DNA of 64,000 nucleotides, from positions 1,812,661 to 1,876,660 of the forward strand of contig NZ_OY761810.1 of NCBI RefSeq assembly GCF_963664915.1, read 5' to 3'. The stretch is from an uncultured Caproiciproducens sp. Lineage in GTDB: Bacteria > Bacillota > Clostridia > Oscillospirales > Acutalibacteraceae. Below are positions 37,730 to 46,343 of the stretch, piece by piece. A model generated the notes under the pieces. That model was not told the origin of the DNA. It saw only the letters and a list, made by a program, of their open reading frames with translations, and did no database searches. A program made the translations under genes and the position numbers. Each line of letters begins with the position of its first letter. The first letter of the stretch is position 1.

Positions 37730-38218
37730 TCAATATCCGAATTTGCCGGCCAGAGATTCATCATCTTCCACCCATTCCTGCACATAAATCGAAGAAAAGG
37801 TGGTTTTGGCATTGCGCGCGACAACGCGCGTAATGCCCGCGTTGATAATCATCCGTTTACACATGGAACAGGGGGAAGCGTTTTCAACGTAATCGCCTGT
37901 TTTTACATCCCTGCCTACTAAGTAAAGCGTACTGCCGATCATATCCCGGCGGGAGGCGCTGATGATGGCGTTGGCCTCCGCATGAACGGAGCGGCAAAGC
38001 TCATAACGTTCGCCGCGCGGAACATTGAGCGATTCGCGCACACAGATGCCGGTGTCAATGCAGTTGCGGCGGCCCCGGGGCGCCCCCGTATAACCGGAAG
38101 ATACAATCTCGTCATGCTGAACAATAATCGCGCCAAAATTCCTGCGCAGGCAGGTTCCGCGTTCCAATACGGTCTCAGCAATATCAAGGTAATAATTTTC
38201 TTTGTCTGTACGGTTCAT
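37730..38218 (-). CDS. Deoxycytidylate (dCMP) deaminase family protein, ComEB-like
   Basis: 162 residues. The zinc/catalytic motif HAEANAI and the paired cysteines PCSMCKRMI identify the cytidine/dCMP deaminase family. The segment SSGYTGAPRGRRNCID is typical of dCMP deaminases, as is the N-terminal LDIAETVLERGTCLRRNFGAII. It makes dUMP for thymidylate synthesis. No competence genes are nearby, so a ComEB name would describe family only. Transcribed alone on the minus strand. Confidence 0.9.
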   Translation of the reverse strand: MNRTDKENYYLDIAETVLERGTCLRRNFGAIIVQHDEIVSSGYTGAPRGRRNCIDTGICVRESLNVPRGERYELCRSVHAEANAIISASRRDMIGSTLYLVGRDVKTGDYVENASPCSMCKRMIINAGITRVVARNAKTTFSSIYVQEWVEDDESLAGKFGY

Positions 38219-38412
38219 TTTTATGCCTCCCAGTCCTTTTTCAGTAATCTTATCATATTGTATTTTCGACAGATAATCAATGGAAATCTGAGAATTTGTA
38301 TGATATAATCATTAGATCACAGTATTTGTATATTTTAAGATCATCGGATATGCTTTTGAAATACCGGATCATTCTTATAAATAGATGAAGCGGAAACGAT
38401 ATGGAGAAAAAA

Positions 38413-39273
38413 ATGGATTTATCGGATATCAGGACAATCAAGAACGTACTTGCGCGCCATGGCTTTAATATTTCAAAATCGCTGGGACAGAATTTTTTAA
38501 TCAATTCGGAAATCTGCCCGCGCATGGCGGAAGAATGCGGTGCGGAAGAGACCGTCGGTGTTTTGGAAATCGGTCCGGGCGTGGGGGTATTGACGGCGGA
38601 GCTTGCAAAGCGCGCCGGAAAAGTTGTTTCGGTCGAGCTTGACAAAAGACTTCTGCCTGTTTTGGGTGAAACGCTTTCCGACTATGGCAATGTAAAAATC
38701 GTAAACGAGGATATTTTAAAAACAGATATTGAAAAGCTGCTCGAAACCGAATTTTCGAATAGGGAAGTGGCTGTATGCGCCAATCTGCCGTACTATATTA
38801 CCTCTCCGGTCATTATGCGGTTTTTGGAGGAACGGCTGCCAATCCGTTCCATTACGGTTATGGTACAGAAGGAGGCGGCCCAGCGCCTTTGCGCCCTTCC
38901 CGGAACCCGCGCCTGCGGCGCGGTGAGTGCGGCGATACGGTACTTTTCCGAGCCTGAAATTCTTTTTGAAGTGGACCGCTCGAATTTCTTTCCGCAGCCG
39001 AACGTCGATTCTGCGGTAATTCATTTGCATGTTCTGAAAGAACCGCCGATCAAAATCAACAGTGAAAAGGATTTTTTTGCACTTGTCAAAGCAGCTTTTG
39101 GACAGAGGCGTAAAACGGTGCTCAATTCAGTGGCTGCTGGGCTTGCAGTTGGCAGGGAAACGGTCGCGGCGGCGCTGGAAAGAGCGGAAATTACCGCGAA
39201 CGCACGCGCGGAACAGCTTTCCATGGAACAGCTTGCGGCACTTTCCAATGAAATATTTTCTGAAAAATTATAA
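38413..39273 (+). CDS. rsmA: 16S rRNA dimethyladenosine transferase
   Basis: KsgA/RsmA dimethylates two adjacent adenines near the 3' end of 16S rRNA during ribosome assembly. 286 residues. KSLGQNFLIN, the SAM-binding VLEIGPGVGVLT and the catalytic motif NLPYYITSPVI are clear, with VDSAVI in the C-terminal half. ATG 38413 is chosen since GGAG at 38403-38406 is six bases upstream; ATG 38401 overlaps that site and lacks its own. A small membrane protein gene follows at 39368. Confidence 0.95.
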   Translation: MDLSDIRTIKNVLARHGFNISKSLGQNFLINSEICPRMAEECGAEETVGVLEIGPGVGVLTAELAKRAGKVVSVELDKRLLPVLGETLSDYGNVKIVNEDILKTDIEKLLETEFSNREVAVCANLPYYITSPVIMRFLEERLPIRSITVMVQKEAAQRLCALPGTRACGAVSAAIRYFSEPEILFEVDRSNFFPQPNVDSAVIHLHVLKEPPIKINSEKDFFALVKAAFGQRRKTVLNSVAAGLAVGRETVAAALERAEITANARAEQLSMEQLAALSNEIFSEKL

Positions 39274-39367
39274 CAATCTAAAAGTCGGGAAGAAACCAGT
39301 AAAGGAAACCGCTTCTTTTTGGAAAACTGGTATCATAACCATATCATAATAGCGGGAGGGCTTTTTT

Positions 39368-39595
39368 ATGAGCGACGGAAAACTCGCAACTCTGTTTTTT
39401 GAGGTCGGCATTGTGCTGACCCTGATATCCATGGTGCTCGGCCCGTTTGAAATTACCGGCTGGGCTCTTGCCACCGCGGCTGTAGCCTGTTTTGTTGCAC
39501 TTGCCGGTATGTATCTCGCTTTCAGCAGCTGGGACGAGCCGGATGTGGAAGAATTGGCGGAGGAACCCCAAGATTCCGAAGCAAATGAAAAATAG
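39368..39595 (+). CDS. Small two-helix membrane protein of unknown function
   Basis: Not recognised. 75 residues with two hydrophobic helices (about 6-25 and 30-52) and a strongly acidic C-terminal tail with seven Glu and three Asp in the last 22 residues. GGGAGG lies upstream of the ATG. It is between rsmA (94 bases away) and a strong terminator, so it may be read with rsmA. Function unknown. Confidence 0.65.
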   Translation: MSDGKLATLFFEVGIVLTLISMVLGPFEITGWALATAAVACFVALAGMYLAFSSWDEPDVEELAEEPQDSEANEK

Positions 39596-39604
39596 AATAC
39601 GGAA

Positions 39605-39642
39605 AAACAGGCAGGAAGCTGCAAAAAGCTTCCTGCCTGTTT
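39605..39642. terminator. Bidirectional terminator
   Basis: 16-bp perfect stem AAACAGGCAGGAAGCT (39605-39620) with 39627-39642, flanked by A's and T's, between convergent genes. Confidence 0.88.
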
Positions 39643-39648
39643 GATGTT

Positions 39649-40878
39649 TTAATAAATAATCGCGCCGTATTTTACTGCGAGCGGCTCAATCAGTTCCGTT
39701 TCTATTGAACAGGCCGAATCAACAATCAGCCGGCCCTGAAAATAGCGGAGCGCCGCGTCAAGTACCGGCAGGCTGTCACAGTGTACGGCAACGGGAAGGC
39801 GCGACATCGTGCTGTTTTCACACAGCAGCATTGCGTCGTCTATACTGTTCACTTCAACAAGCGCCGCAGTGACTTGTTCATCGTCAAGGTCAATCAAATC
39901 TTCTCCCAGCGAACTAGTGCAGGAAATCGGTTCGCTGAATACGATGTCGTCTCCCAGAAAAAATGCTTCCCGCTCATTTGCCGCGGCGTAACAGTCGGGC
40001 TCTACCGGTATTTCGGGCGGGGCAAAATCTTTCACCACCGCAGCGAGAGCTTTCAGATGCTCCGGTGTAGAACCGCAGCAGCCTCCGACAATCCTTGCAC
40101 CCGCTTCCATTAGTCTGCGCATTTGAACGGCAAATTCCCCGGGGGAAAGGATTCCTTCCCCAGCGGGGGAATTCCACATCGGAACACCGGCGTTCGGTTT
40201 GGCAATCATTGGCACGCTGACATGCGCGGCAGCCTGTTCAACGTATTCCAGCATGTGCTCCGGCCCGAAGGAACAGTTCAGCCCGATTGCATTGATTCCC
40301 ATGGCCTGAAGGGTGATCACAGTGGGCAGGAGGCTGCCCCCGGTGAGTGTGTGTCCGCTTTCATCGACGGTGATGGTTACAAATGTCGGCAAATTGGTCG
40401 TCCGCGCGGCAAGTACCGCCGCGCGCATGTCGGCAAACGAAGTCTGTGTTTCAATGATGATAAAATCGACGCCCGCGTCGTCCAAAGCGCGTATCTGCTC
40501 CCGGTAAATGTCATAGATATCGTCAAAATCAGAGTCGCCGAACGGCGGCACAAACAGGCCGGTGGGGCAGACGTTTCCCCCCACCAATACGCCGGCGGGT
40601 TTCGCAATGCTTTGGGACAGCGCAACAAGCTTTTGGTTCATGCCGGTTACTTCGTGTTCCAGGCCATAATTACTAAGACAGGCCCTGTTAGCGCCAAATG
40701 TCGGCGCATAAACCGCCTGTGCGCCTGCGGCGATAAAATCGCTTTGCAGATCCATGAGCTTCTGGGGGTTTTCCAAAATCCATTTTTCCACACAAACGCC
40801 GCTTGGCATTCCGGCGGCGGCCAGATTTGTGGCCGTTGCGCCATCCAGAAGGAGGGGGAGATTAAAAGGGAAACTCAT
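39649..40878 (-). CDS. Homocysteine S-methyltransferase-domain protein with partial pterin-binding domain
   Basis: 409 residues. Residues 1 to about 290 are a homocysteine methyltransferase barrel (LLLDGATATNL; zinc ligands in GLNCSFG and GGCCGST) as in the N-terminal module of MetH. The remainder resembles only the first half of a MetH pterin-binding barrel. The match runs from about LGEDLIDLDDEQVTAALVEV through SRLPVAVHCDSLPVLDAALRYFQGRLIVDSA to VKYGAIIY, where the gene stops. No B12-binding module follows; a terminator comes immediately. It may need a separate pterin/cobalamin protein or use another methyl donor. AGGAG is upstream, though 14 bases from the ATG. Confidence 0.82.
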   Translation of the reverse strand: MSFPFNLPLLLDGATATNLAAAGMPSGVCVEKWILENPQKLMDLQSDFIAAGAQAVYAPTFGANRACLSNYGLEHEVTGMNQKLVALSQSIAKPAGVLVGGNVCPTGLFVPPFGDSDFDDIYDIYREQIRALDDAGVDFIIIETQTSFADMRAAVLAARTTNLPTFVTITVDESGHTLTGGSLLPTVITLQAMGINAIGLNCSFGPEHMLEYVEQAAAHVSVPMIAKPNAGVPMWNSPAGEGILSPGEFAVQMRRLMEAGARIVGGCCGSTPEHLKALAAVVKDFAPPEIPVEPDCYAAANEREAFFLGDDIVFSEPISCTSSLGEDLIDLDDEQVTAALVEVNSIDDAMLLCENSTMSRLPVAVHCDSLPVLDAALRYFQGRLIVDSACSIETELIEPLAVKYGAIIY

Positions 40879-40912
40879 TTGTTCTTCATTGCTCCTAACG
40901 TATTCAGCCTGC

Positions 40913-42607
40913 TTACATGCTTTCCGGCGCAGATATTTTCAACATGGAAAGCACATTACAGATCACGGTGGATGTCGCGCTGCATAAATACAGTCTTGCG
41001 GCGGTCAAACTTTCATCTTCGCCTTTTACGCGGCAGGCATTGTAAAATTTATGGAAGAGCGTTGCCAATGTGATAACATAGCGGGTAATTCTTGCAGGAT
41101 CATAATCCTGGGCTGCGGCGACAATTTCACCCGTGTAGGCTGAAAGATGCCGGATCAGCTCAATTTCTTCGGGTGCTGTCAAAAGCGCAAGCTCTTCGTC
41201 GGTGCAGTCCCGCAGAAAAATTTTTTCAGCGGAAAGGGCTTTGAAAATACTGCATATTCTCGCTCTTGCATACTGTACGTAGTAAACCGGATTCTGTGAA
41301 TCCTGCTGAACGGCAAGGTCAAGGTCAAAATCCATCTGGGAGCTCGCTTCACGCTGGTTGAAGTAAAATCTAGCCGCGTCCACCGGCACTTCTTCAAGCA
41401 GGTCAGCCAATTGAATTGCCTTGCCGGTACGTTTGCTCATGCGCACTACCTCGCCGCCCTTGACAAGCCGCACCAGCTGAATCAGCACTACGTCCAGCTT
41501 GTCGCCGTCAAGGCCGACCGCGTTCATGGCGCCTTTCATTCTGGCTATGTGGCCGTGATGATCCGCACCCCAAACGTCAATGCAGCGTTCAAAGCCGCGT
41601 TTTGCGAATTTATTTCTATGATAGGCGATGTCTGCCGCGAAATAAGTTGGATTTCCGTTTTGGCGCACAAGGACTTCGTCCTTTTCCGCGCCGAAATCAG
41701 TGGCCTTGTACCAGACGGCGCCGTCCTTTTCGTAGGTCAGACCTTTTTTCTTTAAAATCTGAATCGTTTCCTCCAGTTCGCCATCCTCATGCAAACGGCT
41801 TTCGAGGAACCATTCGTCATAAACAATCCCGTATTTTTTCAAATCGGCTTTCATCTTAGTGATGTTTTTCGGAAGTGCAAAATCAATCAGGGCCTTCTGC
41901 AGTTCCGCGGGATCCGCATTGACATATCTGTCGCCGTTTTCTTTTGCGAATTCAGCGGCGCTGTCACGGATATCCTCCCCGTGATAGCCGTCCTCCGGAA
42001 ATTCAACCGCATCCTCGCCTTTAAATATCTGTAAATAGCGTGCGGAAAGGGAATTGCCGAATTTTTCAATCTGGTTGCCGGCGTCGTTTACGTAAAACTC
42101 GCGCCATACGTCATAGCCCGCAGCGTCAAGAACAGCTGCGAGGCAGTCGCCCAACGCACCGCCGCGCGCGTTGCCCATGTGCATGGGCCCGGTCGGATTC
42201 GCTGAAACAAATTCAACCATGATTTTATCTTTTTTTCCATAGTCGCTGCGGCCGTATGAAGCGCCGCACCGCGTGATATCCTTTAGAACCTCACAATAAA
42301 AGCGTTGATTCAGAAAGAAATTAATAAAACCGGGTCCGGCAATTTCAAGACGGTCAAAAAATGTGCCTTCAAGCACAATATGATCCGTGATAAGCTGTGC
42401 AATTTTCCGTGGTGACAGGTGAAACGCCTTGGCGGATACCATCGCTGCGTTGGTAGACCAGTCACCGTGGCTGCGGTCCGCAGGCACTTCGATGGAAAAC
42501 GGGGGCATGTCGGCCTGCGGCAGGTCACCGCCGGACTGTGCTTTTTCCACCGCGGAGAGAATTGCGTTTTTCAGTTCATTGGTCGCCTGTAACACTATTT
42601 TTGACAT
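40913..42607 (-). CDS. argS: Arginyl-tRNA synthetase
   Basis: Charges tRNA-Arg. Class I enzyme, 564 residues. VEFVSANPTGPMHMGNARGG contains the HIGH-like motif (HMGN), and VVRMSKRTGKAIQL carries the KMSK loop. An N-terminal Add-1 domain (about 1-110) and the C-terminal DALR anticodon-binding domain (from about 445) are complete. ATG 42607 is chosen: GGAGG lies upstream and the protein then starts MSKIVLQATNEL. It overlaps the end of the DUF1934 gene by 32 bases, the same pairing as ywiB-argS in Bacillus. Confidence 0.95.
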   Translation of the reverse strand: MSKIVLQATNELKNAILSAVEKAQSGGDLPQADMPPFSIEVPADRSHGDWSTNAAMVSAKAFHLSPRKIAQLITDHIVLEGTFFDRLEIAGPGFINFFLNQRFYCEVLKDITRCGASYGRSDYGKKDKIMVEFVSANPTGPMHMGNARGGALGDCLAAVLDAAGYDVWREFYVNDAGNQIEKFGNSLSARYLQIFKGEDAVEFPEDGYHGEDIRDSAAEFAKENGDRYVNADPAELQKALIDFALPKNITKMKADLKKYGIVYDEWFLESRLHEDGELEETIQILKKKGLTYEKDGAVWYKATDFGAEKDEVLVRQNGNPTYFAADIAYHRNKFAKRGFERCIDVWGADHHGHIARMKGAMNAVGLDGDKLDVVLIQLVRLVKGGEVVRMSKRTGKAIQLADLLEEVPVDAARFYFNQREASSQMDFDLDLAVQQDSQNPVYYVQYARARICSIFKALSAEKIFLRDCTDEELALLTAPEEIELIRHLSAYTGEIVAAAQDYDPARITRYVITLATLFHKFYNACRVKGEDESLTAARLYLCSATSTVICNVLSMLKISAPESM

Positions 42608-43040
42608 CTTTGTTATTTGCCTCCTTGACCGTAATAAAAAGCTCATTTAGACTTGATAAATTGGAGTTGATATCCAGCGTGTAGTTGACTTCCAAATTGC
42701 CGCCCAAATCACCGAGTTCAGATTTTACCTTGCTGGTGAAAACACCCACCATCATGTTCCCAAAGCCTGTGTCATACTGGCAGAGGTGCCGCTTTCCGCT
42801 TTCCAAAATCAGGCGGGTGCTGTCGGCTCCTCCGCGCATCAGGGTCACTTTTGAGCTGCCGTCTACTTTCAGCACCGAGGTTTGCACCGCGTTGTTGTGG
42901 TCGGTGTCATATTCTTTATATACAATATATTGGCTGCTGCCTTTTTTAATATACGAACCAAGGGTAGTCAGTTCGATTTCGCCGGTTTCGTTATCTATTT
43001 TCTGCCGGCCTTTGATGGAAATGAGGTAATTTTCCAGCAT
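42576..43040 (-). CDS. DUF1934 / YwiB-like beta-barrel protein
   Basis: 154 residues without signal or membrane segment. It is predicted all-beta with alternating polar and hydrophobic stretches (YLISIKGRQKIDNETGEIELTTLGSYIKKGSSQYIVYKEYD). Features fit the DUF1934 calycin-like family: the mid-segment KVTLMRGGADSTRLILESGKRH and the end LEVNYTLDINSNLSSLNELFITVKE. Its place directly upstream of and overlapping argS matches ywiB in Bacillus. Molecular function is unknown. It lies 27 bases downstream of murI in the ddl-murI-DUF1934-argS group. Confidence 0.85.
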   Translation of the reverse strand: MLENYLISIKGRQKIDNETGEIELTTLGSYIKKGSSQYIVYKEYDTDHNNAVQTSVLKVDGSSKVTLMRGGADSTRLILESGKRHLCQYDTGFGNMMVGVFTSKVKSELGDLGGNLEVNYTLDINSNLSSLNELFITVKEANNKDVKNSVTGDQ

Positions 43041-43067
43041 TTGTTTACTCCTTGCGATTTTATTCAG

Positions 43068-43880
43068 TTAGTATAAATCGATATTCACATGGCTGACTTC
43101 GCGTTTGATGTCCTTTCCGAGAAAGATCCCCGCTATCTGTGAGAATCCTTCAACCTGATCGCTGACATAGAAGGAGCAGTCCCCGTCGGTTTTTCTGTCG
43201 CTAAGCAGGCCCTGTGCTTCTAATATTTCAGCGCAGTAAAAGGCGGTTTCCCGGCCGCTGTCAATCAGCGTCACGCCGTCGCCCATCACCTCCGAAATGA
43301 TATGCTGAATAATGGGATAGTGTGTGCAGCCCATAATCAGGGTGTCGATTCCGGCTTCCTTCAGCGGGGTCAGGTAGCGCTGCGCGACTAGGCGCGTAAC
43401 CTGCTCATCTTGGGCGATCCATCCGTTTTCCACCAGTGGGACAAACAGCGGGCAGTCGCGGTCGCAAACCTCGATTGCGGGATCAATTGCGGCAAGCTCC
43501 CGCCGGTACGCACCGCTGCGAATCGTTGCTGAGGTGCCGATCACGCCAATCCGTTTATTCTTGGTGGCGGCGGCGGCGGCTTGTGCTGTCGGCTTAAGTA
43601 CGCCGATGAACGGCAGGGCAAGATTATTACCGATGCCGCCCGCTACCGAGCTTACTGTATTACATGCGGCTACAATTGTTTTTACATTGTTGGATTTTAA
43701 AAACAACATATCCTGTTTTGTGTATTTGATAATGGTTTCGCGGCCTCGCGTTCCATACGGAACACGGCCGGTGTCGCCGAAATAAACGATGCTTTCATGC
43801 GGCATAATGGTTAATAGCTCTTTTACGGCGGTCAGCCCGCCAAGCCCGGAGTCAAAGACGCCGATCGGTCTGTTATCCAT
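43068..43880 (-). CDS. murI: Glutamate racemase
   Basis: Makes D-glutamate for peptidoglycan. 270 residues. Starts MDNRPIGVFDSGLGGLTAV. The catalytic cysteines are in VAACNTVS and MGCTHYPI, and YFGDTGRVPYGTR is a family signature. ATG 43880 is chosen; a TTG six codons earlier lies on top of the likely GGAG site. It is followed by the DUF1934-argS pair and preceded 30 bases upstream by ddl, so two cell-wall D-amino acid genes are transcribed together. Confidence 0.95.
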   Translation of the reverse strand: MDNRPIGVFDSGLGGLTAVKELLTIMPHESIVYFGDTGRVPYGTRGRETIIKYTKQDMLFLKSNNVKTIVAACNTVSSVAGGIGNNLALPFIGVLKPTAQAAAAATKNKRIGVIGTSATIRSGAYRRELAAIDPAIEVCDRDCPLFVPLVENGWIAQDEQVTRLVAQRYLTPLKEAGIDTLIMGCTHYPIIQHIISEVMGDGVTLIDSGRETAFYCAEILEAQGLLSDRKTDGDCSFYVSDQVEGFSQIAGIFLGKDIKREVSHVNIDLY

Positions 43881-43910
43881 TCTTTTCCATCGCTCCAAAA
43901 TGATTCAATT

Positions 43911-44987
43911 TTAGTATTGTGTCTTTATCTCAAAAGCAAGAGTTATCAGTCTGTCAAGCAGTTCGCTGTACGGGATGCCGGAGGCCTCCCAAAGCTTCGG
44001 GTACATGCTGATGGCGGTAAAGCCCGGCATGGTATTCAGTTCGTTCAAAATGACCTCTCTGCCGTTTCGCACGAAAAAGTCTACCCGGGAAAGGCCGCTG
44101 CATCCGATCATGCGAAATGCTCTTACCGCAGTGGAGCGGATTTCTTCAATGACCGCCTCGTCAAGATGCGCCGGAATATAGAGCTGGGATTTTCCGGATT
44201 TGTATTTGTCGTCATAATCGTAAAATTCAGCCGAAGCCGCGATTTCACCAACAGTCGAAGCCTCCGGCTCTGCGTTGCCCAGTACGGAACATTCGACTTC
44301 CTGACCGACAATGGCTTCTTCCACAACAATTTTATCATCTTCATGTGCCGCCTTTGCCACTGCTTCATCAAGGTCGGCCTCGCAGGTTACCTTGCTGACT
44401 CCGACGGAAGAACCTGCATTCGCCGGTTTTACAAAAATGGGATACCCAAGTCTTGCGTCAATTTTTAATTTGATTTTGGCGGCGCCGGTTTTGTATTTCT
44501 CAGCGTAGAACCAAAGATAGTTAGCCTGATGGATGCCTGCTGCAGTCATCAGCGTGTGGGTGACGGCTTTATCCATACAGTCGGCGGAAGCAAGCGCGCG
44601 GCATCCGACAAACGGAATTCCGCTCAGCTGCAAAAGGCCCTGCATTGTGCCGTCCTCTCCGTTTTTGCCATGCAGAACGGGGAATACGCAGTCCACCTTG
44701 ATGACGTCAAAACCCATTTTTCCGTCGACGACAATTCCGCCGATGCTCCTGTCGGGGGATATAAACGCGGGCTGGTTGAGAGGGTCGTGCTCCCAGCGGC
44801 CGTCCGCAATTTCTTCCGGAGATCCGTTAAACAGATACCAATGCCCGTCTTTGGTAATGCCAAGACAGATAAATTCATATTTGTCCTTTGGCAAATTGTT
44901 AATTACTGAGGAAGCGGAAAGGCATGACACTTCATGTTCGGATGAGCTGCCGCCGAAAATAACAGCAATTCTCTTTTTATTCATCAT
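43911..44987 (-). CDS. ddl: D-alanine--D-alanine ligase
   Basis: Joins two D-alanines for the peptidoglycan stem peptide. 358 residues, ATP-grasp fold. IAVIFGGSSSEHEVSCLSA at the N-terminus, PVLHGKNGEDGTMQGLL, the ATP-binding YPIFVKPANAGSSVGVSK and the end ILNELNTMPGFT are all standard. GGAGG lies 5 bases upstream of ATG 44987; the next codon is also ATG. Tyr versus Phe in the specificity loop cannot be read with confidence, so D-Ala-D-Ala is assumed and D-Ala-D-Lac not excluded. Confidence 0.94.
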   Translation of the reverse strand: MMNKKRIAVIFGGSSSEHEVSCLSASSVINNLPKDKYEFICLGITKDGHWYLFNGSPEEIADGRWEHDPLNQPAFISPDRSIGGIVVDGKMGFDVIKVDCVFPVLHGKNGEDGTMQGLLQLSGIPFVGCRALASADCMDKAVTHTLMTAAGIHQANYLWFYAEKYKTGAAKIKLKIDARLGYPIFVKPANAGSSVGVSKVTCEADLDEAVAKAAHEDDKIVVEEAIVGQEVECSVLGNAEPEASTVGEIAASAEFYDYDDKYKSGKSQLYIPAHLDEAVIEEIRSTAVRAFRMIGCSGLSRVDFFVRNGREVILNELNTMPGFTAISMYPKLWEASGIPYSELLDRLITLAFEIKTQY

Positions 44988-45101
44988 AATATCCTCCAAA
45001 GATTTGCTCTTTTCTTATTTTAATAATATACATAATACTACAAATACATATCATACCACAAGGCTTTTACAGGCGCAATTGGAATTTTGTTAAATTGTAT
45101 G

Positions 45102-45130
45102 GTGACAAAAAAGTGTTTATGTAGTATAAT
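45102..45130 (+). promoter_or_regulatory. Probable promoter of the unknown gene at 45194
   Basis: GTGACA (45102-45107), 17 bases, TATAAT (45125-45130). Confidence 0.6.
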
Positions 45131-45193
45131 TTATAAACATCATGATTCATAATAACAATATCGTATATAAATATAAATTCAGGAGTGATTTTT

Positions 45194-45988
45194 TTGGAGC
45201 AGAAGGCATTTGACCTGATTGCTGAAAAAGTTGGAGCGGTTTTAAACGGACAAGGGTTTGTAAGAGCCGACGGGGAACAACAGGAAAGCGACGGCCGTTC
45301 AGTGCTGTTTAAAGGGGAGAATACCGCTTACAGCATTTTTTATAATCGGGGCAAAAAGCGCTTTGAGCTTAGAACCTGTGATGTAGATGACGGAGAGCCT
45401 GATTTAAAATGGAAGTCAATTTCGATTTGGCTTTTCGATTCCCAGACCGACAGTCTTTCCGAGGCCGAGAGCATTGTGAACGACTTTGTCGAAACCATTG
45501 AGGGACCCAAGCGTTTAGCTGCGGTCAAGACAAAGAAAAAGCGTAAGAAAGACGATGAAAATAATGCCGATCCGGTATTCTTTTTCAATCGTTTTATCGG
45601 AATTTTTCCGGAGCTTCGGGACGAGCTGAGCAATGAGAAAGCCCAGTACGGCGATGTGCGTGCCGTACATTTTGCGCGTGAGAATTTGACACCGAAAATA
45701 GAGGCGCTTTGTGCACATACCGAGAAGACAGACAGTATCAAGCGCTGCAGTGATCTTTTAAACGACATGTACGCCGTCGGTGATATGGATGTGCGTTCCA
45801 TTATCACTATTGTGGTCTTAAATGGCATCAATAATCAGATTGCTATTGAAAATTTAAAACCGATGTTCAGCGACGATCTCAAAAAGAGTTTTATTTCCGG
45901 TTTAAAATTCAAGGGCAAAACAGTGAAGCCGGCAAAGAAGAAAAAAGAGAAAAAATTTGTTGCGGCCAATCTAAATGACATAAAATAG
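45194..45988 (+). CDS. Protein of unknown function with Lys-rich linkers
   Basis: Not recognised. 264 residues, soluble. An N-terminal alpha/beta domain (1 to about 105) contains FKGENTAYSIFYNRGKKRFE and ISIWLFDSQTDSLSEAESIVNDF. A basic linker KTKKKRKKDDE follows, then a helical domain (about 125-245) with LCAHTEKTDSIKRCSDLLNDMYA and a Lys-rich tail. The start is TTG, with AGGAG 8 bases upstream. It has its own promoter and stands alone. The basic linkers hint at RNA or ribosome contact, and the translation genes that follow fit that idea, but this is weak. Confidence 0.7.
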   Translation: MEQKAFDLIAEKVGAVLNGQGFVRADGEQQESDGRSVLFKGENTAYSIFYNRGKKRFELRTCDVDDGEPDLKWKSISIWLFDSQTDSLSEAESIVNDFVETIEGPKRLAAVKTKKKRKKDDENNADPVFFFNRFIGIFPELRDELSNEKAQYGDVRAVHFARENLTPKIEALCAHTEKTDSIKRCSDLLNDMYAVGDMDVRSIITIVVLNGINNQIAIENLKPMFSDDLKKSFISGLKFKGKTVKPAKKKKEKKFVAANLNDIK

Positions 45989-45998
45989 CTGTGAACTA

Positions 45999-46026
45999 TG
46001 CGGGGCGGGCGTATTTCCGCCCTGCA
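45999..46026. other. GC-rich hairpin after the unknown gene
   Basis: Stem TGCGGGGCGG / CCGCCCTGCA (one G-T pair) with an 8-base loop. No T-run follows on the plus strand. It may be a weak terminator separating this gene from the rpmG promoter. Confidence 0.45.
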
Positions 46027-46041
46027 ATATATAAAAAAAAC

Positions 46042-46071
46042 TTGACATGTTCAACATAAGTATGTTATTAT
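46042..46071 (+). promoter_or_regulatory. Promoter of the rpmG-secE-nusG operon
   Basis: Perfect TTGACA (46042-46047), 18-base spacer, TATTAT (46066-46071). Confidence 0.75.
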
Positions 46072-46105
46072 TATTACACCTCATAAAGGGGTTATTTTTT
46101 TGCGC

Positions 46106-46151
46106 CCTTTTAAGAGGGAGGCTGAGGCCCTTAAAAGGCCTAAATATTTTT
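46106..46151 (+). promoter_or_regulatory. Hairpin in the rpmG leader, attenuator-like
   Basis: CCTTTTAAG-A-GGG (46106-46118) pairs with CCCTTAAAAGG (46128-46138) with one bulged A and a 9-base loop. A TTTTT stretch follows at 46147-46151, before the rpmG ribosome site. It could be an attenuator or an autoregulatory site. Confidence 0.5.
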
Positions 46152-46173
46152 CCGTACAACGGGAGGTGCCGTC

Positions 46174-46323
46174 ATGAGAGTTAAAATTACATTAGCCTGC
46201 ACTGAGTGCAAACAGCGCAACTACAACACGATGAAAAACAAAAAGAATGATCCGGACAGGCTTGAGATGAACAAGTACTGCAGATTCTGTAAGAAACACA
46301 CTCTTCACAGAGAAACAAAGTAA
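46174..46323 (+). CDS. rpmG: 50S ribosomal protein L33
   Basis: 49 residues: starts [17 protein letters not shown] and ends HTLHRETK. It is the zinc-binding (C+) form, with CTEC near the N-terminus and CRFC at about 36-39. GGGAGG lies 7 bases upstream. It heads the standard rpmG-secE-nusG order and is followed by secE after 20 bases. Confidence 0.96.
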   Translation: MRVKITLACTECKQRNYNTMKNKKNDPDRLEMNKYCRFCKKHTLHRETK

Positions 46324-46343
46324 TCCGGACGGAGGGACAAAGA

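Noticed and set aside
40123-41073. A 316-codon plus-strand open frame opposite the homocysteine methyltransferase
   Set aside because: Composition is that of antisense sequence, and the minus-strand gene has clear motifs.
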